Assembly: GCA_030765065.1 (NCBI GenBank)
Contig: CM060978.1
Location: 116,417,692-116,481,691 of the forward strand
Source: Deroplatys truncata
Lineage: Eukaryota > Arthropoda > Insecta > Mantodea > Mantidae
Direction of reading: 5' to 3'
Length of the DNA stretch: 64,000 nucleotides
A program made the translations under genes and the position numbers. Under the pieces are notes generated by a model. It had not been told where the DNA came from. It ran no database searches and saw only the letters and a list, made by a program, of their open reading frames with translations. Shown here one piece after another: positions 34,206-44,671 of this stretch. Numbering within the stretch: position 1 is the stretch's first letter; every line of letters begins with the position of its first letter.

Positions 34206-35560
34206 TTAGTCACCCTCATCCAAGGCCAATGGGGACACTCCAGAAATATCCGAGAATGATTTCCATGTGTGTTGCACAGCTTCATCTTCGTAATCAGACT
34301 CATCACCATCACCGGATTTTTCACTTTCACTTTCCTCACTATCACTATCGTTACCCAAATGAATAATTATTTCTTGTCCTTCATCCAAGAGTCCCTCATT
34401 TTCCATATATTTCTGTTTAATATCTCTTACATGCCTGCAACGGTCTTGCCATTCTTCTGCAGTGATGGATGCGAATTTTTCATTGGTCAGTCCCACAACA
34501 TCATCCATTTTGAATGTTACGTTTTTGTCCGCAACCCAATTCTTTACGGTAGCCCAGATGAGCTCAATTGGATTGAGCCCTGGAAATGTATGGGGATGTC
34601 TTAATGCACTGTGGTTGCACTCTTCCAACAGACTATCTTATATCTACGATGCTTGGGTTTTACAGGTTTTATGAGATTGTATATTTCAGGTTTGCGGAGG
34701 GAAAGGAAATCTGTGTTAAGGAATTCTTCTTCTGAAAGGTGAGCCTATAGCCAGGAAATCATAGTGTCTGTTTTTGAATTAGATGAAGGAGCCTTATTTA
34801 TGGTAGGGAGCATTATCGATTACCAGAACTGAATTTAGAGGTACATTGGGTATTAATCTCTCTTTTAGCCATTTCTCATAGTTAATGAAGTTCATTTCAC
34901 TATGGTAGTCTCCTGTTCTTTAGTGGGACTTAAAACGGACATAAGCGTTAGGGTTAAAACCCTGCTCTCCACCAGCATGGATTTTTATTAGCCTTTGACC
35001 TCTTGAGACTGGGCAAAATAAACCACCTAAGGAATCATCGCTCCAGGAATGTGGGGTGGTATATGAGGAACGAATGTAGGTTTCATCCATGTATACAATG
35101 GGTCATTCCTCGCTGCGAAATTAGATAATTTATACGCATTTATTGTATGTCATGACTCTCGATCAAGATTTTGCGCTTGTTTTTTGTTTTACACCACCGA
35201 AATCCTAGTTTTAGGAGGATTTTGCGCAATGTTGACATGGATCCTTTGAAATCGATTGAATTTTGCAACTTTGCATGCACTTTTTCTTAAAGAAGTCCTC
35301 TCTTTTTCTATTACATAAAAGTTGTTTACAGTTCTGCAGACTACCGCCTCATTAAAGCTGTCCAAAGCTGATATCGTTGATTTTCTGGCCTTTCTTTATG
35401 AGGGGTGGAAAATGAGACACGCCGGAATCAATTGTTTTCTTTTCCCTAACAATTCACCATACACTACTTTCTGAAACAACTGTAGCTTCTGCTACTAGCT
35501 GCACTACATTATTGCCTGGTAGGGCATTGGCATTACTTTGCCGTATATTTTTAAAATATG
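34206..35560 (-). pseudogene. IS630/Tc1-superfamily transposase, decayed N-terminus and acidic tail
   Basis: Minus-strand pieces: FSTPHKERPENQRYQL, TLRKILLKLGFRW, MDETYIRSSYTTPHSWSDDS (first catalytic Asp, about 35090), LNSVLVIDNAPYHK (second, about 34810), and from 34628 GLNPIELIWATVKNWVADKN (catalytic Glu). The last frame is open for 140 codons to 34206 and ends in a strongly acidic tail (DSDSEESESEKSGDGDESDY). D-D-E order and spacing place it in the IS630/Tc1/mariner superfamily, in a long-tailed lineage distinct from the four mariners here. Stops occur upstream. Terminal repeats not found. Confidence 0.8.
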
Positions 35561-35910
35561 TGTACACATTACTTACGATTTCCCTGCTTTGGGAATGTAG
35601 CACTTTGCCACTAAGTTTACTCTGAATGGGCAATATATCTTACACAATACAAGGAAAGAAAGAATATACGCTAACAAACAGCGATTGGAATTGCTCTGAA
35701 AGTAAATATCACACTCACAGCAGATGGAACACTGACCCCCACTGGGCTGGTCAGTGCTATTGTGCATCTTTGTCTCAGGAGTGGGGAACTGTCAGGACAT
35801 TTTACATGAGCTGTACAATCCTTCTCTGATAGCTCAACAGCTGAACTTAAGTTGCAGGGATTCTGCAGGAAAAGCTGGTACATAGTTTTATTTTCAAAAG
35901 GTCCATGCTA

Positions 35911-37201
35911 CGAGGGTGGTCTGAAAAGTTTCCGACCTCAACATGAAGATGGCAGCATTTGTAAATAAAAGCTAGTGAATTTCGTTGTTCATCTGTTGAC
36001 AGTTACTCACCAAAGTTTCAGCCATTTTGGACGCTCAGTTATTATGTAACAGTCGTTTGAGTGAGGTGATGTGAGTGTTTTTATGAAAGTGGTCAATATC
36101 GAGTATCGAGCTGTCATTAAATATTTGTTTTTGAAAGGCAATACGCCTACGCAAATCAAAGATGAGTTGGATTCTGTGTATGGGGACTCTGCACCATCAT
36201 TTACCACAGTGAAATTTTGGGCAGCTGAATTTAAGGGTGGCGGTAAGAACTTGGGAGATGAACGTTCGGGACGTCCAAAAATTGCAACTACCGACGAAAA
36301 CATCGCCAAAGTTCACCAAATGGTGCTAGATGACCGCCAAATTAAAGTGGGAGAGATAGCAGAGGCTATGAACATGTCAAAAGAACGTGTTTGTCACATA
36401 TTAAATCAACATTTAGATATGAGAAAGTTGTCCGCACGTTGGGTGCCGCGTTTGCTCACGTTTGACCAAAAACGTGTTCGAATGAACATTTCCAATGCTC
36501 TGTTGATACAGTTTAGGCGCAATAAATCCGAGTTTTGGTGCTGATTAATTACTGTAGATGAAACTTGGATACACCATTATACGCCTGAAAGAAAAATAGT
36601 CCAAACAATGGACTGCAAAGGGGGAACCGGCTCCAAAAAAGCAAAAACTGTTTTTTCGGTTGGGAGAGTGATGGCGACTGTTTTTGGGATAGTCATGGAG
36701 TTATTTTAATCGATTATCTTCAAAAAGGAAAAACCATTACAAGAGCATACTACGCATCATTACTTGACAAGCTGAAGGCAGAACTTGCGGAAAAATGGCC
36801 ACATTTGCTGAAAAAGAAAATCCTGTTTCACCAAGACAACGCACCATCTCATACCTCAGCGGTTGCAATGGCGAAATCCACGAATTACGGTTTGCACTGC
36901 ATGACCATCCTCCTTAATCACCAGATCTAGCCCCAAGTGAGTTCTTTTTGTTCCCTCATCTGAAAATTGCGCTCGGAGGACAGAGATTTTTGTCAAATGA
37001 AGAGGCAATCACCTTTGTGAACAATTATTTTGCAGAGAAAAATGCAGAGTACTATTTGGACGGGTTACAGAGATGGGAGCATCACTGGGAGAAGTGTGTA
37101 GAGTTACAAGGAGACTATGTTGAAAAATAATAAAAAAAAAAAAAAATCTGAAAAAATGTCTTGTATCTTTATTAGGTCGGAAACTTTTCAGATCACCCTC
37201 A
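35911..37201 (+). mobile_element. mariner element B
   Basis: Terminal inverted repeats of 28 bp with two differences: 'cgagggtggtctgaaaagtt' from 35911, and right end reverse-complementing to 'tgagggtgatctgaaaagtt', ending 37201. TA target duplication at 35909-35910 and 37202-37203. Length 1291 bp. Confidence 0.95.
36071..37129 (+). pseudogene. mariner B transposase
   Basis: The frame from 36071 (or Met 36086, MKVVNIEYRAVIKYLFLKGN) is open for 157 codons through both helix-turn-helix regions (GDERSGRPKIATTDENI; VGEIAEAMNMSKERVCHIL) and stops at TGA 36541-36543. Read-through continues with TVDETWIHHYTPE (first catalytic Asp). Two frameshifts then lead to LFHQDNAPSHTS (second Asp) and SPDLAPSEFFLFPHLK (third Asp), ending with CVELQGDYVEK. 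One stop and about two frameshifts: inactive, but terminal repeats intact. Confidence 0.92.
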
Positions 37202-37828
37202 TACTATGCCATTTGAGTGCCCATTGCAACAGCAATTTTTTGCATGGTATTTGCACAAATTGAACAGTGACAAGAATTCAACCCACACAATGTTCACGAA
37301 TGAAGCATGTTTCTCATGTGAAGAATTTCTTAATTCTCGCCATTCCATGTTTGGACCTTTGGAAACACCTATGCCACATTTGTGTGGTCAGATCAGTTCA
37401 GCTTTGGTGTCAATGTGTGGGAAGAGGTTGTAAATGAATTTCTAATAGAACCATGTATTTTGCTATGATGACTCGGTGCCAACACTTGGTGTTTTTGGGA
37501 GAGTTTCTGCCTGATGCTTCCCCTCAATATCGGTAGTATGATATGCTTTCGTTATGATGGACCACCAGCTCAGTTTGGCAGCGAAGGTGCTGTCATCTGA
37601 CAGCTACATATGGCAAACACTGGATAGGTTCACTGCCTTTTGCCTGATCGGTGCACTCACCTGACCTTAATCCTCTTGATTTCTAATGGATATGTCTTAT
37701 GTAAATTATGTCGCTAGATGGCAGGACTGCTCCATGCAATGGGCACTGCTGTGTCTTCTGTTAGTGGCTTTTATGCATAATATTTAAAGGAACATCCAAG
37801 TTATATTCTTGTGTTTTTAAATGCATGC

Positions 37829-38018
37829 AGTTGGCCCCATAGTACAGTCGGTAGAGCACCTGCTGCTTTGCGAGAGGTATGAGGTTCAATTCCCTGGAAT
37901 TGATGCAGTTTTCTTTAACCAAAAAGGTTTCTTGGTATGACCATGTTTGGTGTATGAATTGAGTGTGCCTGAATGTGTGTTACTGTTTATTTAATAATTA
38001 TAACAACAACAACTCATT
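37829..38018 (+). repeat. tRNA-derived SINE-like sequence with Ala-tRNA-like head
   Basis: Box A-like 'tagtacagtcggtagagcacc' and B box 'ggttcaattcc' at tRNA spacing, with a TGC in anticodon position (about 37867). The acceptor arms do not pair (ggcccca against ggaattg), so it is not a working tRNA. About 120 bp of body and an (aac)n tail follow, which suggests a SINE. No target duplication identified. Confidence 0.5.
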
Positions 38019-38058
38019 CCCTTTATAACCAGTCATATGCCTATAAGATAATCTAGAG

Positions 38059-39056
38059 CAGCAGTCGCCAAACTTATGAAGCTTCTGAGCTACCATACCA
38101 TTTTTAAATCCCTGTGAGCTACCAAAAGAAACTAGAACAGAAATAAGAACTTAAAAAAAATCTTACCTTTGTTTATTGCCAATAAACTTACATTTCTAGT
38201 AAAGATGAAATGAGTTTTAATTAAACTGTATATAAGAAATTGAAATGGAATTGTACATAAGAAAGAAATTGAAATGTAGTTAGTAATAATTTAGAAATGT
38301 AACAACAAATTTTGTTCAGACTTATTAACTTTAATCAGAAGGATGACTCCCTTTTTTTTCATCAAATTTTTTAATGTTGGGAGAGTGGGTAGTGGTTGCC
38401 ATTCGAATACAGTTGTCCAAATGTTCATTAGTCAGGCTGTTTCTGTATTTGCTTTTTATAAATTTCATACTGGAAAAAAAACCTTGCATAGATATGCAGA
38501 GCTGAACATTGCCTTTACTTTGAGACCAACCTGGACCAAAATTGCATATTTTTCTTTAAGAACAAGAGGCAAACTATTTTCAGAGCTTGAACAAAGCAAT
38601 TTTAAAAATAAATCATTTTGAAAATCAGTCTGTTCCACTCCACTGCTGCATTGTCTTGAAAATCAAAATGCTCCATGACACAAATAGAGAACTATTCAGC
38701 ATCAGTCTCTATAAAAGGTGATTTAGCAAACTGTGCAGCAATTGAAATGCTTTTGAAATCTTGAAGTGAAGTAATGTCATAACTCATAACCTCAACCCTC
38801 CTCATTATTGTATTTGCAGAAAGCTGTCCAGATTTAATAGCAGACATTATTCTCAGTTTTATTTTTGAAACTATCAAATTTGAATCTTCAGTTTCTGAAA
38901 ATGCAGTTTTATTAATTCACCATCTTCGTACGGTATCTTATTCTGTGCAGTAATTTTATTTAAACTTGGAATGATGCCTAAGTTGCTGCTTTATTCTTGT
39001 CTAATGGTTTTAAAAAAACTACTAGTAGCTTGCTATCAATGGTTTGGCGATCACTG
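38059..39056. mobile_element. non-autonomous hAT element
   Basis: Left end 'cagcagtcgccaaact' and right end reverse-complementing to 'cagtgatcgccaaacc' form hAT-style terminal inverted repeats starting CAG. Flanks 'atctagag' (38051-38058) and 'atctaaaa' (39057-39064) are a degraded 8-bp target duplication, the hAT hallmark. The 998-bp interior has a minus-strand 61-codon frame (38692-38877, with DFKSISIAAQFAKS) that may be a fused leftover of a deleted transposase. Confidence 0.82.
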
Positions 39057-39064
39057 ATCTAAAA

Positions 39065-40374
39065 TCAACACAACATAATGACACAAATTAGGCATTGCAG
39101 AGGGGAGAATAAATAAATAAAATAATGCTTGTAATGGCTTCTCTGTGAACAATTTCTCTCTAGAAATGGATGAGGAAAAACTGAATTAAGCATAAAATAG
39201 GTAAAACTGACAGACTAATAAAAAATAAACACTATCGTTGTTAAAATTGAATTACTTCTTAAATGTAAACAAAATAATACAGCCTCTTATGGTGTATTTG
39301 TGTTTTAATGGTATTTAACAGATGTAATCAAATATTATTAATTGGAGGTAATAATTTTGTTCAACAAACCCAGAAATATATAGAAATAAAAGGCAAAAAT
39401 AATCTTGATTCTTAGTAAACTGGTTAATAGTAACTTGCTCTCTAATATACACATTTGTTTTCTTTGATCCCTTTATAACAAAATTATAGTAAATTTGCAC
39501 CTGTAATTGCATTTTGTAACTTCCTACTGCACTGAGTACCTGGTTGTTTTTATATGCCATTGATGATGATGATGATGATAATAATAATAATAATAATAAT
39601 TAATAATTATTTATCTTATTTATACAAATGGCATGTCCTGAGCTGATAGCTCTAAGGAGGTACCATCCTTTACAATGGAATATGGTGGCAAAGCTACTTT
39701 ATAAATGGAAAACAAAGACTATATTAAATTGCTATAACCTAAATATGCTATGGAAGACAAACAATGATATAATATACAGCTAAATTTTTTTTGTTATTAT
39801 ATACTTAAAGTCTAATAGTAAAAGATGCAATAGTATAATTGCTATTTACATCTTAATGTATAGTTCTTCTTCTGCTTCTTCTTTTTCTTCTTCCTCTTCC
39901 CTCCAGAGAATTCAAAACAAATTTAAAAGACTTGATGTGACTGTGAAAAACTAAGTTAGGAATTGGTGTTGTATACATACTAACTTATGTGTTAAGTATA
40001 TTTTAGAATTTGCTACAATTTTATATTATATACAACTAAGCATTTTCTTCCTAATGCCAGTATTAGTTTGGATTGCTGTATCTGTTCATTAGGTGCTAAA
40101 TAGTTTCGTTTTGAAGTGATAGAGGTTTGAAGAGGTCTGTATGTTTATGGGGAGGTAGTTGTATTAATTAATTTTGAAGATTTAGAAGCTAGTAACAGTG
40201 ATGTGTCATAATTTAAAATAAAGAGAGTTGAAGGTTGTTACACTACATCACTGAAATGTTCTTACTTGAATGCATTTCGGGAGTCGGTTTGCTCCCATCA
40301 ACTGATTTTGCCGGTTAAGCTCTGGGGAATGTGTGTGGCTAGTGGTGGTCTCTGGTGCTGGGCTGATGAACCTT
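39065..40374. other. Vrp1 intron B with simple repeats
   Basis: Contains (gat)n/(aat)n at about 39562-39610 and a polypyrimidine ctt/ttc tract at 39864-39904. No exon recognised. Confidence 0.5.
39562..39610 (+). repeat. compound trinucleotide microsatellite
   Basis: Six gat units followed by about eight aat/taa units. Confidence 0.95.
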
Positions 40375-40583
40375 CAAAGGCTGCTGGGTGGCTGCAGTTC
40401 GAAATTCATTAGGTGATTCCTGTGTTTGACGATATGTATTTTTTCCCAGATGTCCAATTCATTGCTGCTGTTGATCGGTTTTAAGAGTTTTATGTTTGGA
40501 GTGATATCATGGTTTGAAGACCAGAAATGATGTGCTACTGCTGATTTATCTGGCTGCTTTTGGCCAAAAAGATAGATTGGCAA
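40375..40583 (-). pseudogene. Penelope-like element 3' fragment (GIY-YIG endonuclease tail)
   Basis: The minus-strand frame reads KSAVAHHFWSSNHDITPNIK, LLKPINSSNELDIWEKIHI and HRNHLMNFE. 'Ser-x-x-Ala-x-His-x-x-x-x-x-His' followed by a Leu/Glu helix and a terminal Leu-x-Asn segment resembles the end of the GIY-YIG domain of Penelope-like retroelements. The frame is open. It abuts a LINE fragment in the same orientation. Confidence 0.55.
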
Positions 40584-40870
40584 AATATTAGTTTCCTGAT
40601 GTACTTCTATTGAAGGTTTATTATAGTTAACACCATAAATAATTTTTATTGCTCTATTTTGTAGGATTTCTAGTGATTTTATTTGATCTTTATTGCTATT
40701 GCATCAGATTGCATTTATGTTAAGATGTTTGAATGTATAAGAGCAAAATATAAACTTTTTTAGATTGCCAATACTTAGGTCAAGATCCTTTAGCCTGTAT
40801 AGAACACAAGCAACGGTAGTAGTATTTATTGACTTTATTTACCATGATTTCTAATACAGAAATATTATCT
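40584..40870 (-). pseudogene. LINE ORF2 C-terminal fragment (CR1/Jockey-like)
   Basis: The minus strand reads LYRLKDLDLSIGNLKKFIFC, then after one stop KSLEILQNRAIKIIYGVNYN and VHQETNILPIYL. 'Leu-Glu-x-Leu-Gln-x-x-Ala-Ile-Lys-x-Ile' followed by 'Glu-Thr-x-Ile-Leu-Pro' is typical of the region after the catalytic core in LINE reverse transcriptases. It is joined in one frame to the Penelope-like fragment. Confidence 0.65.
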
Positions 40871-41537
40871 TTGTGAAATTTAAACAATACAAACATTGTT
40901 ATAATATAACGAGAGGAGAGGTAGCGATTGAAAGTGCCTTACTCACCCCACATTCTGTTGCCGATTGGCGAAGAGAAACACACTTGTTTTGATACAATCA
41001 AGCCCAGTGATGGTTTCCTTCTACCTGCGTGGCAGTAATAATTTCTACGCTGATATTAACTATTTTGTTTATATAAACATATTTTGCATACAATAATCAA
41101 TACAGTCACCTACTTTGGTTAGGCAAATTATATAATCTTCAAGTTTATAGCCTTCATTTATCTTATGCACATAGTATTCTTATGCTGCCTTGTGATTAAC
41201 ATACTAAATTTTTCTCTTTCACAGTAAATAAAGTAACAAAGCTCCATTGCTATGTAACCTTAAAGCATATTTTAAAACTATTTGATCAACTTAATAAATC
41301 ATTTGGTTTTAAAATCAATACTGTGTTCCAACTTTGAAATACATTATGGAATAGCTAGCTTTATATATAAATGAAAGAATATACTGCTGTAGGCCTACTG
41401 CTAGTTTTAATGTTTTTGTTGTTCATTTCCCTCCAAGTTTCGTATTATTTATAAAAAAGGGTATATTTGGCTCTAGGGTGGAACAACTCAATTGCAATAC
41501 TGAAACTAAATGCAAGTATGTGATCTTAGTTCTGGAG
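40871..41537. other. Vrp1 intron B, no gene seen
   Basis: AT-rich, nothing recognised. Confidence 0.45.
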
Positions 41538-42440
41538 ACACTTTTGGTCATATTCATTGTGGAAAAGAACTGCTCACAACAATAAGTTGAGCCAAACATA
41601 GATACACTACGCCTTCCAAATGTGCATAGATACCTCCTCTGGGAGGCATTTAAAAAGATCTAATCTAGCTTTTCCTACACATTTTAGTTGTGTCCTCGTT
41701 TGCATTTCTGCAAGTTCTAGCTGCATTGGCTCTGCTGTTTGTGCAACATCAAATATAAATGGATTATTGAACAGGCACATTTCCTTGTCCATTAGTTATT
41801 TCTGAAAATCTTTCTTGGAAATATTCGCTAAGGGAATGAAGTATGCTTTTATAACAGCCATGTGCTTGATCTAATGGGATTTCTAATGACACATATTGTT
41901 ATTTTCAAGTTGATATGAGAGTAGACTTAGTTTACTAATGGAAGCTTTTACTGAATCAGTCAAACAATCAAGAAATGATCTTTGCTTTGCAGCCAAAGAT
42001 GAGTTGAGAGATTGCAGTAAAACACTAAATCTTGGATCCAGTCGGATTGTGTTAGCTTAGGTATCACACTATTCCCTGTAATAAATTACATGTTATAATG
42101 TCATAGTAGATATTTGTACCACCAGGTCGTCCTCCGTGGACTGGTGGTACCGTGCTAGGCTCTAGTTCCCAAGGTCGCGGGTTCAAACCCGGCGGAGGGC
42201 GATGGATTTTTTCGGGCGTAAAAATCGTTAGCACGGCTTCCTTCGGAAGGGAAGTAAAGCCGGTGGTCCCGTGTCGTAGATTTACGGCACGTAAAAGAAC
42301 CTCAAGCTTGATAAAGAGGCCTCTGAGCAAAATTACAGGTGTTTCACGCCCAATATAGAATGGGACGCTAAGAACCATAGTAGTTAAAGAGCGTCCATAA
42401 ATAAAACTCAAATTAAGTACCACCAGCATTTTTAAAATAC
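41538..42440 (-). pseudogene. hAT transposase C-terminal fragment, left arm of a palindrome (with nested SINE)
   Basis: This arm (603 bp without the SINE and one target copy) is the near-identical reverse complement of 43866-44470. The minus strand encodes SLNSSLAAKQRSFLDCLIDS-like sequence, then FNNPFIFDVAQTAEPMQLEL (frame 41607-41792) and, in a shifted frame, MFGSTYCCEQFFSTMNMTKS (about 41540-41600), the hATC motif of the SCAND3/ZBED5-like hAT group. Stops separate the pieces. Confidence 0.8.
42126..42416 (+). mobile_element. tRNA-derived SINE, copy 1
   Basis: Exact 10-bp target duplication 'gtaccaccag' at 42116-42125 and 42417-42426. The 291-bp element begins with a tRNA-like head (gtcctccg ... 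B box 'gggttcaaacccggcggaggg'), then a body with 'gtagatttacggcacgtaaaa' and 'ataaagaggcctctgagcaa', ending in an AT-rich tail 'ataaataaaactcaaatta'. A second copy lies at 51262. SINEs depend on a LINE's enzymes for movement. Confidence 0.95.
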
Positions 42441-43865
42441 TCTATCTTTATTGAGTGTTGAGCTATTACAATTCATTTGGGCATGATCAGCGTCCAGCCC
42501 TGGCTCCTATTGCCGATCATACCCAAGCTTATAGCATTTAACAGTCATGTGTGTTGAGTTTGCTTCATTACGCTAACAGTTCATTTAAATTCATATACTG
42601 CTAGTGTTCGTTTCCCATTCGCATCTCACTTCCCTTACTTCCTCTGATCGTCTTTGAATCTCCACCACCTACGGGAAATGGCAACTATTAGATACAAGTT
42701 TAATACCTTAAAGTTACTTATTATGTACTCCGTGCTGATCGGCCATAATAACACTTGCTCATTCATATTAACAAAGGTAAACTCTCCCTCCAAGTCTCCT
42801 TATTTACCGTTCAATATATCTAGAGCATTCACTTCACAAAATTCAATAAATCTATCACTTGAGTTATCAATCACTTGTTTTTACTTTGTCTGAGTTGTTC
42901 CCATTTAGAACATGATTCATTTCCAATAACATATTCATTCTATATTCACATTCCCCTCACCTATTCTAATATTAAAATCCCCTTTTATTATTACTTCCGT
43001 ATTCCCGTCCTCTCTGAGCCTGTTCTATTTCTATACCTATCCCGCACTTTCCTACTCTGTAATTCTATTCCTGTTGTCTCCCTTGACGGTCCTGCTATGT
43101 TTCTGTCCAAAACCAGTAAACTCCCGTTGGGTGTCGACACGATGCTTTCTTCTCCCACCATTCCGCAACTCTGCAACCACACCTCTGCCCTGCCCACGGC
43201 CAGGTCACGTGCCAATTGAACTTCCTGCCTCCTAGATGATATTATTTTCCTTGCTTCGCCAGCTGTTGCCCTTACGTCACTCTGATCTGACATTCTCGTT
43301 ACGTCATCTCCACGTCTTCCCTCTGGCGCATTCATCTCCTTTCCGCCAGCCCCACATGCTGGTGATGTAACTTCCATCTGTCCATCATTTACCTCTAGTC
43401 TCTGATCGCTCTTTGTACTTCCTTCTGATCTGAATTCCTTCTCTCTGGTCCTGGATGTATTTAGCTGAGTCATTTCCTGCCCCTGCAAACTGCTGCTCCT
43501 TATGTCACTTTCGTATCCTGCCAACATGCGCCCATCGACCCACAATCGTAAATTCTTCATGAAGGCCCATTTCCCTTCCATTCTTGCCAGCTTCATTTGT
43601 TGTATTGTTTTTCTTCAAGGCCCGTTGTTCCCCAGATAAATATCTGTTTATGAAAATGTCTGTTCCTTTTAGTTGCTTTGTTTTCTTTAACACTTCATAA
43701 ACAAACTTCACTGACGTATCTTGCAACTATCATTCTGGCTGCTCCTGATCTCCCCACTCTGAATGCTTCCCTAATCTCCCAGCCCTGTAGCACCATTCCA
43801 AGCTTTCCTTCTATAATCTCTCTGATCTCTTCTATAGGCCATACTCCATTCCTCCATTCCATAAA
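42441..43865 (-). pseudogene. LINE ORF1/endonuclease fragment between the palindrome arms
   Basis: Read from 43865 down: LQGWEIREAFRVGRSGAARM, KFVYEVLKKTKQLKGTDIFI and INRYLSGEQRALKK (ORF1); a 201-codon frame at 42991-43596 (EGKWAFMKNLRLWVDGRM ... AGEARKIISSRRQEVQ); then NTEVIIKGDFNIRIGEG (endonuclease Gly-Asp-Phe-Asn motif, about 42960-43020); NSSDRFIEFCEVNALDILNG follows. About 42441-42600 is unassigned. Same family as 1-619 and 9960-15640. Frameshifted, and truncated on both sides at the palindrome arms. Confidence 0.8.
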
Positions 43866-44470
43866 GAATATTTTAAAAATGCTGGTGGTACAAATATCTA
43901 CTATGACATTATGACATGTAATTTATTACAGGGAATAGTGTGATACCTAAGCTAACACAATCCGACTGGATCCAAGATTTAGTGTTTTACTGCAATCTCT
44001 CAACTCATCTTTGGCTGCAAAGCAAAGATCATTTCTTGATTGTTTGATTGATTCAGTAAAAGCTTTCATTAGTAAACTAAGTCTACTCTCATTATCAACT
44101 TGAAAATAACAATATGTGTCATTAGAAATCCCATTAGATCAAGCACATGGCTGTTATAAAAGCATACTTCATTCCCTTAGCGAATGTTTCCAAGAAAGAT
44201 TTTCAGAAATAACTAATGGACAAGGAAATGTGCCTGTTCAATAATCCATTCATATTTGATGTTGCACAAACAGCAGTGCCACTGCAGCTAGAACTTGCAG
44301 AAATGCAAATGAGAACACAACTAAAATGTATAGGAAAAGCTAGATTAGATATTTTTAAATGCCTCCCAGAGGAGGCATCTATGCACATTTGGAAGGCGTA
44401 GTGTATCTATGTTTGGCTCAACTTATTGTTGTGAGCAGTTCTTTTCCACAATGAATATGACCAAAAGTGT
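43866..44470 (+). pseudogene. hAT transposase C-terminal fragment, right arm of a palindrome
   Basis: Mirror image of 41538-42440. The + strand encodes SLNSSLAAKQRSFLDCLIDS, VKAFISKLSLLS, HSLSECFQERFSEI, then in another frame FNNPFIFDVAQTAVPLQLEL (44216-44401) and in a third MFGSTYCCEQFFSTMNMTKS (about 44409-44467). The 61-residue frames of the two arms differ at only about 5 positions, so the arms are recent relatives. The arm ends 139 bp before Vrp1 exon 3. Confidence 0.82.
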
Positions 44471-44609
44471 TGTTATGCAAAAGGCTATATAAAATATGTA
44501 CCATAAGAATACAACCCAATAGACAATGGTGTGATGTAGGTGTTGTAATAGTAGGAAGTAAATAAAATTATTGTAAGGTTATTTTAATATGTCATTCTGT
44601 GCTTTACAG

Positions 44610-44671
44610 GTGGGAATACCCAACCAGCATCGTGTAGTTCTACACCAGAACATCATAGTAGTCACAGACAG
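44610..44671 (+). CDS. Vrp1: verprolin/WIP homologue, 62-nt exon
   Basis: Acceptor 'gctttacag' ends at 44609 and donor 'g|gtatca' follows 44671. The first two bases complete the Ser codon left by exon 2, and the next 20 codons read GNTQPASCSSTPEHHSSHRQ, ending in phase 0. The peptide is low-complexity Ser/His/Thr and not diagnostic alone; support comes from matching phase on both sides, splice sites and position. The donor (gtatca) is weaker than the others, so the exon could be alternatively spliced; however, skipping it would shift the frame, because 62 is not divisible by 3. Confidence 0.72.

Larger units (their letters stand above)
35880..37790 (+). pseudogene. fossil DDE transposase, split by mariner B
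   Basis: Right of the mariner, 37206-37433 reads PLQQQFFAWYLHKLNSDKNS, MFTNEACFSCEEFLNSRHSM and later pieces VNEFLIEPC and YDGPPAQFG. This follows a widespread insect transposase family (Tc1-like DDE with 'Phe-Thr-Asp-Glu-Ala-x-Phe'); here the first catalytic Asp has become Asn. Removing the mariner and one TA joins FYFQKVHA on its left to TMPFECP on its right in one frame, as expected for the family. Many stops follow after 37433. Confidence 0.7.

Noticed and set aside
37829-37900. Functional tRNA-Ala gene
   Set aside because: Box A, box B and a TGC anticodon position are visible, but the acceptor arms do not pair and an (aac)n-tailed body follows. More likely a SINE.
42126-42200. Functional tRNA in the head of the SINE
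   Set aside because: It is fused to a repeat body shared with 51262-51556 and bounded by a target duplication.
42991-43596. 201-codon frame as a host gene
   Set aside because: Its segments match the ORF1-like part of the LINE at 15 kb and flow into an endonuclease motif, so it is retrotransposon sequence.
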